Below are positions 35,539 through 48,390 of a stretch of 64,000 bases of DNA, piece by piece. Position 1 is the first letter of the stretch; every line of letters begins with the position of its first letter. The notes beneath the pieces were generated by a model that saw only the letters and a program-made list of their open reading frames with translations, searched no databases and had not been told where the DNA came from. A program made the position numbers and the translations under genes. The DNA is from Bursaphelenchus xylophilus. Lineage: Eukaryota; Nematoda; Chromadorea; Rhabditida; Aphelenchoididae. The stretch covers positions 4,278,001 to 4,342,000 of the forward strand of contig CAJFCV020000004.1 in NCBI GenBank assembly GCA_904066235.2, in the 5' to 3' direction.

Positions 35539-35609
35539 TTCGTGGTATAGTGGTTAGTGGTCGGGACTACCAATCCAGCGACCCGGGTTCGAGTCCGGCT
35601 GGGTACGAA
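35539..35609 (+). tRNA. tRNA-Gly(ACC)-like gene in the left arm of FB3
   Basis: 71 nt. The D region has an A-box-like TGGTATAGTGG. The anticodon loop reads C-T-ACC-A-A (anticodon 35569-35571) on a stem with four of five pairs. The T region has a perfect B-box GGTTCGAGTCC. The acceptor ends TTCGT/ACGAA pair. The T stem has mismatches, so this could be a pseudo-tRNA. ACC is normally avoided by eukaryotic glycine tRNAs, which argues for a tRNA-derived sequence. Confidence 0.5.
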
Positions 35610-36431
35610 TATCGAAAAGAAGTCGGAAATTAAATTTATTGTGATTCAGAGGATTGTATATTTTGCCATGAGCAATTATTAATGTCAATGGTAGCTGTAT
35701 TCGAGGTTAAAACGGGATTTATATAATTTTAGGGGCTCAATACATGAAAAAATAAAAGTGCTTCAAACCGGTTGAAATTGATAATACTTATTCTAAGGGC
35801 TATTCTAAGACACTTTCTCGTTAACTTTTTTCGTAACTTACTGTAACATGGATTACTGTGACATGAAATCCAATTTTATTTTTCGCATACCACGGAGCGT
35901 AGACAGCTCGGACTATCGCCATATTGATAGAGATGGTTAATAACGAGTTGGTTTGCACACAAAATTTTTTTTATGGCCGCACAGTTTGAAACAACCGGGT
36001 TATTTCACGAAGTTTTGTCAGATAGCGATGATATCAAGACACACTGGAAGTGAAGCGGAAATTTATTTTGTATACCTATAGTGGACCTTCGTTGCTGTTT
36101 GAACGACCTAGTCAAAAAAACTCGAGACTGGATGCAACAATTTTGAAGAAAATCCCGCTTAAGTACAAAATCTTTATCTTACTGTAGTGCATGGAACAGT
36201 AAGCTACCAAAAAAAGTTAACGAGAAAGTGTCTTCGAATAGCCCTTAGAATAAGTATTATCAATTTCAACCGGTTTGAAGCACTTTTATTTTTTTATGTA
36301 TTGAGCCCCTAAAATTATATAAATCCCGTTTTAAGCTCGAATCCAGCTACCATTGACATTAATAATTGCTCGTGGCAAAATATACAATCCTCTGAATCAC
36401 AATAAATTTAATTTCCGACTTCTTTTCGATA

Positions 36432-36502
36432 TTCGCACCCAGCCGGACTCGAACCCGGGTCGCTGGATTGGTAGTCCCGACCACTAACCACTATACCACG
36501 AA
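36432..36502 (-). tRNA. tRNA-Gly(ACC)-like gene in the right arm of FB3
   Basis: Reverse-strand copy of 35539-35609, differing by one base near the 3' acceptor end (GTGCGAA instead of GTACGAA). The anticodon loop and B-box are unchanged. Confidence 0.5.
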
Positions 36503-38973
36503 ATTTGTCGCAGCTTTTTTTGAACTTTTTTTGATTGCCTCTAGAGCAGAATTTTATGCTGATTCCAAAAATCGTAAAATCGCCTGTGAAATTTTCAGAA
36601 AGAAAGATTCTACGGTCGTTTTTTAGCGGTCGATACAGTATTACGGTATGTTACAGTAGGAAAATCGGAAAAATAATGATACCATCGTTATCGCAAGGGT
36701 CGAAAACTTCAGTAACCGTCAAATCATCGCCCAATAAGGTAAGATACGACAGCTGGACGCGGTTACTTCTAAAACAGTAAATTGTAAAAAAATATACCTT
36801 GATGAAGGTTTTGGGAAAAAATATTGTTCGCTTTTGCTTAGCACCTTCCAACAGCCATTTTTGTGCAAAAAACTCAAAATCGATTTTTTCCTATGTCCAC
36901 CCCTAACAGACGGCTGATGCACTGACTCAGAAATCGTCTTTTAAGAGATACGACACCTGTGTTCATTTTCACGGGCCATATTTGCAGACGAAAACTTTAT
37001 GATTTCTTATTTTTGGTTCATTAAATACCCAAATAGAAACAGAAACCCAAATTGCATGTCTTGCTAAAAATATATTTTCTGAAAACAGTAAATAAAGACA
37101 AGCCCCGCTGACGCGGGCCTTGACGCCGCTGTGCGCGCAAAGGTTGCCCAACGTGAAGTTGACTTGATCGCATGCACTACAGTTGATCGTCCAGGCCACG
37201 CTTCGCGTGGCCAACAACGCGCTGACGCGCGTTATACTGCCTCAAGCCCGGCACTTCTGTTAGCTAAATGCCGCGCGCCAGCGCTACCTTTTTTTAACTT
37301 TGACCAATCAACTGTTCTTAGGACATTGCCTCGGCCTCCGGCCTCGGCACAGTGCGCTACAGCACTCTACAGCAACATTCAGAAGGTTCCGTAACCCACG
37401 GCGGCCTTCGGCCGCCGAAGCTTCCAAAAAAAGTCGGTTTGGCTCGGCCTTCGGCCTCGCAAAATCATTTTTTTTGTCTTACTCCATCGTTATTGAACTT
37501 TACCTCGGCCTTCGGCCTCGGCACAGTGCGCTGCAGCACTCTACAACAATATGCAGTAGGTTCCGTGACCGACGGCGGCCTTCGGCCGCCGAAGCTTCCA
37601 AAAAAGTCAGTTTGGCTCGGCCTTCGGCCTCGCCGAGTCGTATTTTAGGAAATGAAAGCGGTTTCTGGACCGGTTTTTCACGCTGAGCACGATGGTCCAA
37701 GTCTCGATTCACGAAATTTGAATTTAGCGGCCGTATGGCTGATTTTCGGCCGAAATGCCCACTCTTGGCCGAAATTCGGCCGGTGCTCACGGAATTCGAA
37801 AGCGATTGGGCTGAAATTTGGCACGAAGGAAGCTTATGGAATTTGTCGAAAATTGACCCGAGCCGAATTTTGAATTTTGCACTTTTGCCCTCGGGGCGCA
37901 TTTAGTTCGCTGAAAAAATTTTATTTTGGTCTGGACGGTCGTATTTTACGAAAAGTTGGAGTTGCGCACATGAATATTACCCAAAATTTGATTCTGCGTC
38001 GATTGGTACCAAGATCGTGTCGATAGCTCCACTGGCAGCCGAGTTCTGGAAGGGCGGATCCAGAAAATTTCGAATTTTTGTCTTTGTCGCTAGGCGGGCG
38101 GGGTAAGATGGTCGTATGTTGGGAAGTGAAAGTTGATTCTAGGGCAGTTTGAGGTGCTCATTACGGGGCTTTTCTCGAAAATCCGAAAAATTTGAAGTCC
38201 GAGCCCTGAGGGCCGATTTTCTGCAAAAAATCCCGAAAATTCGCTACGGTGCGTTCGATGAGCATTCCGGCACCGTATCAGAAGCCGAAAATAAGCACAG
38301 AGTAACTTCAGTCTATTGCCGAGACAATGCCGAAGCCCTTTTTTTGGATTTCGATCTAGTTTTTCCGGAATACTTTCCGGAAAATTTGGACTTTTTTGGG
38401 AAATTTCAGAAAATCTCGAATAGCTAAAATACGAAATACGACACGGTAACGCAATACATGGTTCTAGGGCATGTCAGGCATGCTGATTCAGAATCCGTTG
38501 TCAAAATCCAGAAATTCCGTCATCTTGATGGTGAAATCTATAAAAAACCGAAAAATGTCGAAAATCGCTTATAACTTTCGACCGGTCGATCCCACACTTA
38601 TGACCTTTAGCTCAAAAGGCTTAGAATTTTGCGTAGATAATGATGGAACTCAGTTTCGTCCCGCTGGATAGCGTTAACACCAGGTACCCTCAGGGCATAT
38701 ATGTGAAAAATTCGAAAATTCGCAGATTTTTGGCCCCGGTCGATGATGAAAAATGTATAAAAGCTAAGGGCAACTCAAAAAATGTGAAAAGTTACAGCCG
38801 ATCCAAAATCAAAAAATCCCATTTTCAAACGCTCGCAGTTCCCGCCAGGATGAAAATTCCAACTAAGTGCTGATGCCAAAAGTCATCAAATCCCTGCACC
38901 AGTTGACAAAAAAAAAGTCTCGAAAAAAAGTGCACGTTGAGTATTTTTCATTTTAGCAAATTGGGGAGTTTTT

Positions 38974-41900
38974 GACAAGCCCCCGCTTCGCGGGGCCTTG
39001 ACGTCGCTGTGCGCGCAAAGGTTGCCCATCTTGAAGGTTGTTGATCGCGCACTACCTCTGGAGTCGCTGGCCACGCTTCGCGCGGCCAGAAAAACGCGCT
39101 AACGCGCGTTCTACTTACTCAAGCCCGCGAGAAAGACATGCTCCGCTCCGACCCGGAGCAAATATTTCGAATCAAAATCACTCACCCCAGCCAACCCTAA
39201 TTTACCCCGCCCCCTTGGAATGGGGAACTCCGCTTCCTTTCTCGGTCTTCTCATCCGGTCTCTCGCTCTCCGCTCTCTCTCGAAATTCGAACTTGCGTAA
39301 AAGCAAAGGAATTTCCCTCTCTCGGCTCGGTCTCGCACAAAAAAATTCAAAGTCCACCGCCATTGGGGACGACTCGGCTCGGCCTCCGGCCTCGCCGAGT
39401 CGTATTTTAGGAAATGAAAATGCTTTCCTGTCCAGTTTTTCACGCTGATCACGATGGTCCAAGTCTCGATTCACGAAATTTGAATTTAGCGGCCGCAGGG
39501 CAAATTTTCGGCCGAACCGCCCACTTTTGGCCGAAATTTGGCCAGTGCTCACTGAATTCGAAAGCGATTGGGCTGAAATTTGGCACGATTGAAGCTTGTG
39601 GAATTTGTCGAAAATTGACCCGAGCCGAATTTTGAATTTTACACTTTTGCCCTCGGGGCGTATTTAGTTCGCTGAAAAAATTTAATTTTGGTCTGGACGG
39701 TCGTATTTTACGAAAAGTCGGAGTTGCGCACATGAATATTACCCAAAATTTGATTCTGCGTCGAATGGTACCAAAATCAGGAATCAAATAGAAAATAAGG
39801 TAGTAGATTAAATTTGTGATTTTTAGAGACCATTGCAATCCATTTTCATGCGATTTGACCGAAGTTACAGCCGAAACAAATTTACATTGCACTTGAGTTT
39901 TTTCGCTTGTGTTCTTATTAAAATATTCTTTTTCGCTTATGTAAGTAGGGCTCCGGTCGGCTCCAGCCTTCGGCTGGAGCCTCCCGGAGCAGCAGGCGAG
40001 CTGGCTCGGCCTTCGGCCTCGCCAGCTCGCGATAAATTTTTATTCAAATAGTCTTTTTCGCTTGTGTTTTTTTATTAAAATAGTTTTTTTCGCTTGTGTT
40101 CTTATTAAAATAGTCTGTTTCGCTTATGTAAGGTCGGCTCCAGCCTTCGGCTGGAGCCTCCCGGAGCAGCAGGCGAGCTGGCTCGGCCTTCGGCCTCGCC
40201 AGCTCGCGATAATTTTTCACTTGTGTAAGGAATTCGCACTTTTGGCCGAAATTTGGCCAGTGCTCACTGAATTCGAAAGCGATTGGGCTGAAATTTGGCA
40301 CGATTGAAGCTTGTGGAATTTGTCGAAAATTGACCCGAGGCGAATTTTGAATTTTACACTTTTGCCCTCGGGGCGTATTTAGTTCGCTGAAAAAATTTAA
40401 GTTTGGTCTGGACGGTCGTATTTTAGGAAAAGTTGGAGTTGCGCACATGAATATTACCTAAAATTTGATTCTGCGTCGATTGGTACCAAGATCGTGTCGA
40501 TAGCTCCACTGGCAGCCGAGTTCTGGAAGGGCGGATCCAGAAAATTTCGAATTTTTGCCTTTGTCGCTAGGCGGGCGGGGTAAGATGGTCGTATGTTGGG
40601 AGGTGAAAGTTGTTTCTAGGGCAGTTTGAGGTGCTGATTACGGGGCAAATCTCGAAAATCCGAAAAATTTGAAGTCCGAGCCCTGAGGGCCGATTTTTTC
40701 AAAAAATCCCGAAAAATAATTTTCCACGGAAAACGCCGGACTTCTGAGGCGTTTCCAGAAGCTGAAAAAAATTCAGTAGATAGTCTGAGTGATCCCCGAG
40801 GGTAAGACAGGGCCCGATTTTTGAATTTCGATCTAGTTTTCCCGGAAAAAATTCCGGAAAATTGGGCCTTTTTTGGGAAATTTCGGAAAATCTCGAATAG
40901 CTAAAATACGAAATACGATAGCAATATACGAAAGGTGGTTCTAGAGTAAGTCAGGCATGCTGAATCAGAATCCGTTGTCAAAATCCAGAAATTCCGTCAT
41001 CTTGATGGTGAAATCTGGAAAAAAGCGAAAAATGCCGAAAATCGCTTATAACTTTCGACCGGTCGATAATTGTAAATTGTAAGTGGGCTTCAGAAGTCTT
41101 AGAATTTTGCGTAGAATACGATTCAATCAAAAAATTCCCGCTAATTCCACCCATAGGTCAGAAACCCTCAGGGCATATATGACAAAATTTCGAAAATCCG
41201 CGAAGTTCCGTCACAGATAGTTGATGAACATGATGCAAAGAGCTCGGAAACGTTTCTCTGTAAGAAAAAAGTTACAGGCGATCTAAGGTCAAAAAATTTC
41301 ATTTTCAACAGGGCGCAGCTCGCGGGAAAAGCAAAATTTCCACTAAGCGCTGATGCCAAAAGTCTTAGAATGTTGTGTAGCAACTTCGCGAAAGTTTTTT
41401 TCCGGATATCTCAACGTTGAATAGTTTTCAGTTTAGTTTTTTAGGGTATCTTTCGACAAGCCCCCGCTTCGCGGGGCCTTGACGTCGCTGTGCGCGCAAA
41501 GGTTGCCCATCTTGAAGGTTGTTGATCGCGCACTACCTCTGGAGTCGCTGGCCACGCTTCGCGCGGCCAGAAAAACGCGCTAACGCGCGTTCTACTTACT
41601 CAAGCCCGCGAGAAAGACATGCTCCGCTCCGACCCGGAGCAAATATTTCGAATCAAAATCACTCACCCCAGCCAACCCTAATTTACCCCGCCCCCTTGGA
41701 ATGGGGAACTCCGCTTCCTTTCTCGGTCTTCTCATCCGGTCTCTCGCTCTCCGCTCTCTCTCGAAATTCGAACTTGCGTAAAAGCAAAGGAATTTCCCTC
41801 TCTCGGCTCGGTCTCGCACAAAAAAATTCAAAGTCCACCGCCATTGGGGACGACTCGGCTCGGCCTCCGGCCTCGCCGAGTCGTATTTTAGGAAATGAAA

Positions 41901-43936
41901 ATGCTTTCCTGTCCAGTTTTTCACGCTGATCACGATGGTCCAAGTCTCGATTCACGAAATTTGAATTTAGCGGCCGCAGGGCAAATTTTCGGCCGAACCG
42001 CCCACTTTTGGCCGAAATTTGGCCAGTGCTCACTGAATTCGAAAGCGATTGGGCTGAAATTTGGCACGATTGAAGCTTGTGGAATTTGTCGAAAATTGAC
42101 CCGAGCCGAATTTTGAATTTTACACTTTTGCCCTCGGGGCGTATTTAGTTCGCTGAAAAAATTTAATTTTGGTCTGGACGGTCGTATTTTACGAAAAGTC
42201 GGAGTTGCGCACATGAATATTACCCAAAATTTGATTCTGCGTCGAATGGTACCAAAATCAGGAATCAAATAGAAAATAAGGTAGTAGATTAAATTTGTGA
42301 TTTTTAGAGACCATTGCAATCCATTTTCATGCGATTTGACCGAAGTTACAGCCGAAACAAATTTACATTGCACTTGAGTTTTTTTCGCTTGTGTTCTTAT
42401 TAAAATATTCTTTTTCGCTTATGTAAGTAGGGCTCCGGTCGGCTCCAGCCTTCGGCTGGAGCCTCCCGGAGCAGCAGGCGAGCTGGCTCGGCCTTCGGCC
42501 TCGCCAGCTCGCGATAAATTTTTATTCAAATAGTCTTTTTCGCTTGTGTTTTTTTATTAAAATAGTTTTTTTCGCTTGTGTTCTTATTAAAATAGTCTGT
42601 TTCGCTTATGTAAGGTCGGCTCCAGCCTTCGGCTGGAGCCTCCCGGAGCAGCAGGCGAGCTGGCTCGGCCTTCGGCCTCGCCAGCTCGCGATAATTTTTC
42701 ACTTGTGTAAGGAATTCGCACTTTTGGCCGAAATTTGGCCAGTGCTCACTGAATTCGAAAGCGATTGGGCTGAAATTTGGCACGATTGAAGCTTGTGGAA
42801 TTTGTCGAAAATTGACCCGAGGCGAATTTTGAATTTTACACTTTTGCCCTCGGGGCGTATTTAGTTCGCTGAAAAAATTTAAGTTTGGTCTGGACGGTCG
42901 TATTTTAGGAAAAGTTGGAGTTGCGCACATGAATATTACCTAAAATTTGATTCTGCGTCGATTGGTACCAAGATCGTGTCGATAGCTCCACTGGCAGCCG
43001 AGTTCTGGAAGGGCGGATCCAGAAAATTTCGAATTTTTGCCTTTGTCGCTAGGCGGGCGGGGTAAGATGGTCGTATGTTGGGAGGTGAAAGTTGTTTCTA
43101 GGGCAGTTTGAGGTGCTGATTACGGGGCAAATCTCGAAAATCCGAAAAATTTGAAGTCCGAGCCCTGAGGGCCGATTTTTTCAAAAAATCCCGAAAAATA
43201 ATTTTCCACGGAAAACGCCGGACTTCTGAGGCGTTTCCAGAAGCTGAAAAAAATTCAGTAGATAGTCTGAGTGATCCCCGAGGGTAAGACAGGGCCCGAT
43301 TTTTGAATTTCGATCTAGTTTTCCCGGAAAAAATTCCGGAAAATTGGGCCTTTTTTGGGAAATTTCGGAAAATCTCGAATAGCTAAAATACGAAATACGA
43401 TAGCAATATACGAAAGGTGGTTCTAGAGTAAGTCAGGCATGCTGAATCAGAATCCGTTGTCAAAATCCAGAAATTCCGTCATCTTGATGGTGAAATCTGG
43501 AAAAAAGCGAAAAATGCCGAAAATCGCTTATAACTTTCGACCGGTCGATAATTGTAAATTGTAAGTGGGCTTCAGAAGTCTTAGAATTTTGCGTAGAATA
43601 CGATTCAATCAAAAAATTCCCGCTAATTCCACCCATAGGTCAGAAACCCTCAGGGCATATATGACAAAATTTCGAAAATCCGCGAAGTTCCGTCACAGAT
43701 AGTTGATGAACATGATGCAAAGAGCTCGGAAACGTTTCTCTGTAAGAAAAAAGTTACAGGCGATCTAAGGTCAAAAAATTTCATTTTCAACAGGGCGCAG
43801 CTCGCGGGAAAAGCAAAATTTCCACTAAGCGCTGATGCCAAAAGTCTTAGAATGTTGTGTAGCAACTTCGCGAAAGTTTTTTTCCGGATATCTCAACGTT
43901 GAATAGTTTTCAGTTTAGTTTTTTAGGGTATCTTTC
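38974..43936. repeat. Two almost identical 2.48-kb units
   Basis: 38974-41454 and 41455-43936 match base for base wherever I compared them, except for one T in a homopolymer (after CACTTGAG, near 39900 and 42380). This indicates very recent unequal exchange or an assembly duplication. Confidence 0.92.
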
Positions 43937-44105
43937 GACAAGCCCCCGCTTCGCGGGGCCTTGACGTCGCTGTGCGCGCAAAGGTTGTCCCTGCACAGTG
44001 TCGCTGATCGCGCACTACCTCTGGAGTCGCTGGCCCCGCTTCGCGCGGCCAGAAAAACGCGCTATCGCGCGTTCTACTTACTCAAGCCCGGCAGTTATGG
44101 TCATG

Positions 44106-44200
44106 TAAAGGCCGCGCGCCAGCGCTACCCTCTGCCAGCGAAAGGCCGCGCGCCAGCGCTACCCTTCATCAACGACAGGCCGCGCGCCAGCGCTACTTTT
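44106..44200. repeat. Short minisatellite
   Basis: Three copies of GGCCGCGCGCCAGCGCTAC spaced by about 39 bp within the array unit beginning at 43937. A single copy of the core also occurs near 37268. Confidence 0.75.
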
Positions 44201-45959
44201 CATCAGCTAACTCTAATCCATCAAACCAAAGTGCCAAAGTTGCGTAAAAACAAAAAAATTTCGAAAACAAAGTCGACTTGCTCCGCTCCGACCCGGAGCT
44301 AATATTTCGAATCAAAATCACTCACCCCAGCCAACTATAATTTACCCCGCCCCGTTGGAATGGGGAATTCCGCTTTCTTTCTCTGTCTTCTCTTCCGGTC
44401 TCTCGCTCTCCGCTCTCTCTCGAAATTCGAGCTTGCGTAAAAGCAAAGGAATTTCCCTCTCTCGGCTCGCCTTTCGGCCCCGCGCAAAAAAAATCGAACT
44501 TGCGTAAAAGCAAAGGAATTTCCCTCTCTCGGCTCGGCCTTTGGCTTGGCACAAAAAAATCCAAAGTGCCCGCGCTTTCTGGAGGCAGTGCTCACTCAGT
44601 TCGCAATCGATTGGGCTGAAATTTGGCACGATGGAAGCTTACCGAATTTGTCAAAAATTGACCCGAGCCGAATTTTGAATTTCGAACTTTAATTGCCCTG
44701 AGGGCCGAATTTATGCGAAAAATGCCAAAAATCGGCCCTCTGGCAACTGCGCAGCTACAGTGGGTCGACATAAGTCGCTAGGCGGGCGGGGTAAGATGGT
44801 CGTATGTTGGGAAGTGAAAGTTGTTTCTAGGGCAGTTTGACGTGGTCATTACGGGGCTTATCTCGAAAATCCGAAAAATTTGAAGTCTGAGCCCTGAGGG
44901 CGGATTTTATGCAAAAAATCCCGAAAATCGACCTTCAAAATGGAACCTCGGAATTCAACGACGGTATTAGAATCCGAAAAAAATTCCAGAAGTAGTCCAC
45001 ACCTACCCTGACAACCGCATGGAGCCCTTTTTTTGAATTTCGATCTAGTTTTCCCGGAAAAAATTCCGGAAGATTTCGGCCAAAAACCGGAAATTTCAGA
45101 AAATCTGGAATAGCTAAAATACGAAATACGACACAGTAACGAAATACATGGTTCTAGGGTAAGTCAGGCATGCCGATTCAGAATCCGTTGTCAAAATCCA
45201 GAAATTCCGTCATCTTGATGGTGAAATCTGGAAAAATCCGAAAAATCCCGAAAATCGCTTATAACTTTCGACCGGTCGATAATTGTAAATTGTAAGTTGG
45301 GTTCAGAAGTCTTAGAATTTCGTGCTGAATACGATGGAATCAAAAAATTCCGGAAAATCGGACGTATATGCTGGAGACCCTCAGGGCATATATGACAAAA
45401 TTTCGAAAAAACGCAAAGTTCCGTCACGAACAGTTGATGAACATCATGTAAAAAGCTCGGAAACTTTTCTCTGTAAGAAAAAAGTTACAGCCAATCTAAG
45501 AAAAAAAAATCTCACTTTGAAACGGCCGTAATTCCCGCCAAAATCGGCGGAAGGGAAATCAAAAAAATTAAAAGTCTTAGAATTTTTTGCTCTACCGCTA
45601 TGCCAAATTTCAAGTCGATAAGTCAACGTCTTCGATTTTTTACTTTTCTCACTTAGGTTTCTTTCGACAAGCCCCCGCTTCGCGGGGCCTTGACGTCGCT
45701 GTGCGCGCAAAGGTTGCCACGGATGAAGGTTGTTGATCGCGCACTACCTCTGGAGTCGCTGGCCCCGCTTCGCGCGGCCAGAAAAACGCGCTGACGCGCG
45801 TTCTACTTACTCAAGCCCGCGAGAAAGACATGCTCCGCTCCGGCCCGGAGCTAACATTTCGAATCAAAATCACTCACCCCAGCCAACCCTAATTTACCCC
45901 GCCCCCTTGGAATGGGGAATTCCGCTTTATTTCTCCGTCTTCTCTTCCGGTCTCTCGCT

Positions 45960-46250
45960 CTCCGCTCTCTCTCGAAATTCGAACTTGCGTAAAAGCAAAG
46001 GAATTTCCCTCTCTCGCTCTCCGCTCTCTCTCGAAATTCAAACTTGCGTAAAAGCAAAGGAATTTCCCTCTCTCGCTCTCCGCTCTCTCTCGAAATTCAA
46101 ACTTGCGTAAAAGCAAAGGAATTTCCCTCTCTCGCTCTCCGCTCTCTCTCGAAATTCGAACTTGCGTAAAAGCAAAGGAATTTCCCTCTCTCGCTCTCCG
46201 CTCTCTCTCGAAATTCAAACTTGCGTAAAAGCAAAGGAATTTCCCTCTCT
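45960..46250. repeat. 59-bp minisatellite, five units
   Basis: The block with CTTGCGTAAAAGCAAAGGAA followed by a CT-rich run repeats about five times here. The corresponding places in the other array units have one or two copies (39287, 41768, 44430). Confidence 0.9.
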
Positions 46251-47661
46251 CGGCTCGGTCTCGCACAAAAAAATACAAAGTCCACCGCTGTTGGGGACGA
46301 CTCGGCTCGGCCTCCGGCCTCGCCGAGTCGTATTTTAGGAAATGAAAGTGGTTTCTGGACCGGTTTTTCACGCTGAACACGATGGTCCAAGTCTCGATTC
46401 ACGAAATTTGAATTCTGACGCCCTGAGGGCAATTTTCGGCCGAACCGCCCACTTTTGGCCGAAATTTGGCCAGTGCTCACTGAATTCGAAAGCGATTTGG
46501 CTGAAATTTGGCACGATTGAAGCGTGTGGAATTTGTCGAAAATTGACCCGAGCCGAATTTTGAATTTTACACTTTTGCCCTCGGGGCGTATTTAGTTCGC
46601 TGAAAAAATTTAATTTTGGTCTGGAGGGTCGTATTTTAGGAAAAGTTGGAGTTTCGCACATGAATATTACCCAAAATTTGATTCTGCGTCGAATGGTACC
46701 AAAATCGTGTCGATAGCTCCACTGGCAGCCGAGTTCTGGAAAGGCGGATCCAGAAAATTTCGAATTTTTGCCTTTGTCGCTAGGCGGGCGGGGTAAGATG
46801 GTCGTATGTTGGGAAGTGAAAGTTGTTTCTAGGGCAGTTTGACGTGACGATTACGGGGCTTATCTCGAAAATCCGAAAAATTTGAAGTCCGAGCCCTGAG
46901 GGCCGATTTTCTGGAAAAAACCCCGAAAATTTTGCGCGCCGCATTCGATCTGCCTTAGGGCATGATATCAGAAGCCGAAAAAACGCACAGAGTAACTTCA
47001 GTCTATTCCAGAGCCAACACCGAGCCACTTTTTTGAATTTCGATCTAGTTTTTCCGGAAGAGCTTCCGGAAAATTTGGAGTTTTTTCGGAAATTTCGGAA
47101 AATCTGGAATAGCTAAAATACGAAATACGATATCAAGATACGAAAGGTGGTTCTAGGGTAAGTCAGGCATGCTGAATCAGAATCCGTCGTCAAAATCCAG
47201 AAATTCCGTCATCTTGATGGTGAAAAATGGAAATTTCGGAAAATTGGGAATAACTATCGACCGGTCGATTATTTTTGGGGGGTGTAACGGAGTAATGTCA
47301 TTTTTTTGAGATGCAGATACGAATGGAACTTGAAAATTTTTGATTCCGTTCCGATTGGCGACAAAACGGACTTTTTTGCCTAAGGGCAAGATATGCAAAT
47401 TTTGAAAATCCGCAAAGTTTTGGACCCCAACAAAGGTGAAACTGAGCCAGAAGCTAAGGAAAAGTCGAAAAATTCAAAAAGTTACGCCCAAAAGAAAATC
47501 AAAAAATTTCATTTTCAAACGCCCGTAATTCCCGCCAAAATCGGCGGAAGGGAAATCAAAAAAATTAAAAGTCTTAGAATTTCGTGTTCTACCGCTATGC
47601 CAAATTTCAAGTCGATAAGTCAACGTCTTCGATTTTTTATATTTCTCACTTAGGTTTCTTT

Positions 47662-48390
47662 CGAATTTTAAAAATTACCCCAAATTTGTGCCTAGTTTCA
47701 TAAAAATCTGAGCGTTTTGCCACAATTGCCTGCTAACTTTGAATACATTTTGACCGAATGAATTGTGACTTAGAAGGTCGTTTTGTATTTTAAGATCCAA
47801 AAAAGACAAAAGGAACGTCTCGAGAGGCACTTTACTTAGAGTAAAACGTTCAACCAAATTTTGCCAAAGATATTTGAAGCTTCAACTTTGAAGCCTCAAA
47901 AATTCATACGTGCTTACAATAAAACGACTGGGAAACGAAACATGAAGTCATAAAGTTACGTATAATGTAATTGTAGATTTAAGTTGTTTATTTGCATAAC
48001 AAGTCAGCCCAATTCCCTGAAATGAAAAACGTTTTAACAGAGGCGTCATCAACTGTTTACAACTCTTCATAGAACTGGAGACAATTACAAATTACTCATA
48101 TGATTTTGATGACTAAAAAAAGAATTAAGCGTCATAGATAAAAGAATGGATTTTAATTTTCATGAAATTTTTATGTAAATGACATTTAAAAATGTCGCGG
48201 AAAGCGTACTTCGGTGCCAGAAAAATATAAAAAAATTTGAAATTCATCAAAAAAAAGAAAAATAATAAAAATTTCCTCAAAAAAATAAAAATAAGTATTT
48301 ATTGGAAGCCAAAATAACAATAAAAAATATGGTCTAAATTTGGAGTGAAATTTTATTTCTTGCAGATCTGGATCCACTACTTCCTTCTGT
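47662..48390. other. AT-rich spacer after the tandem array
   Basis: No gene recognised. Contains a fragment AAATTTGTGCCTAGTTTCAT resembling the right end of the Harbinger-like MITE family. Confidence 0.5.

Larger units (their letters stand above)
35113..36940. mobile_element. Large fold-back element FB3 flanked by TTAA, carrying two tRNA-like genes
   Basis: A 1.8-kb palindrome between TTAA at 35109-35112 and at 36941-36944, starting AAGACGATTTCTGAGTCAGT. Each arm carries one copy of a 71-nt tRNA-like sequence (35539-35609 plus, 36432-36502 minus). No transposase ORF. The two arms are nearly identical over several hundred bases, so the element is young or maintained by conversion. Confidence 0.88.
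37097..47661. repeat. GC-rich tandem array of about 10.5 kb (five units)
   Basis: Units begin with GACAAGCCCC and then CTGTGCGCGCAAAGGTTG, at 37097, 38974, 41455, 43937 and 45666. They are 1.7-2.5 kb long and share blocks such as GGTCGTATTTTA, CCGGTCGATAATTGTAAATT and many CTTCGG hairpins (GGCCTTCGGCC). Open frames in it are byproducts of base composition, overlap on both strands and encode no domain. The right edge joins a fragment resembling the end of the TAA-flanked MITE family (about 47680-47720). Confidence 0.9.

Noticed and set aside
37300..46661. Many overlapping open frames of 70-160 codons in the GC-rich array
   Set aside because: They occur on both strands at the same place, follow the repeat units and consist of low-complexity Arg/Ser/Phe-rich text with no domain.
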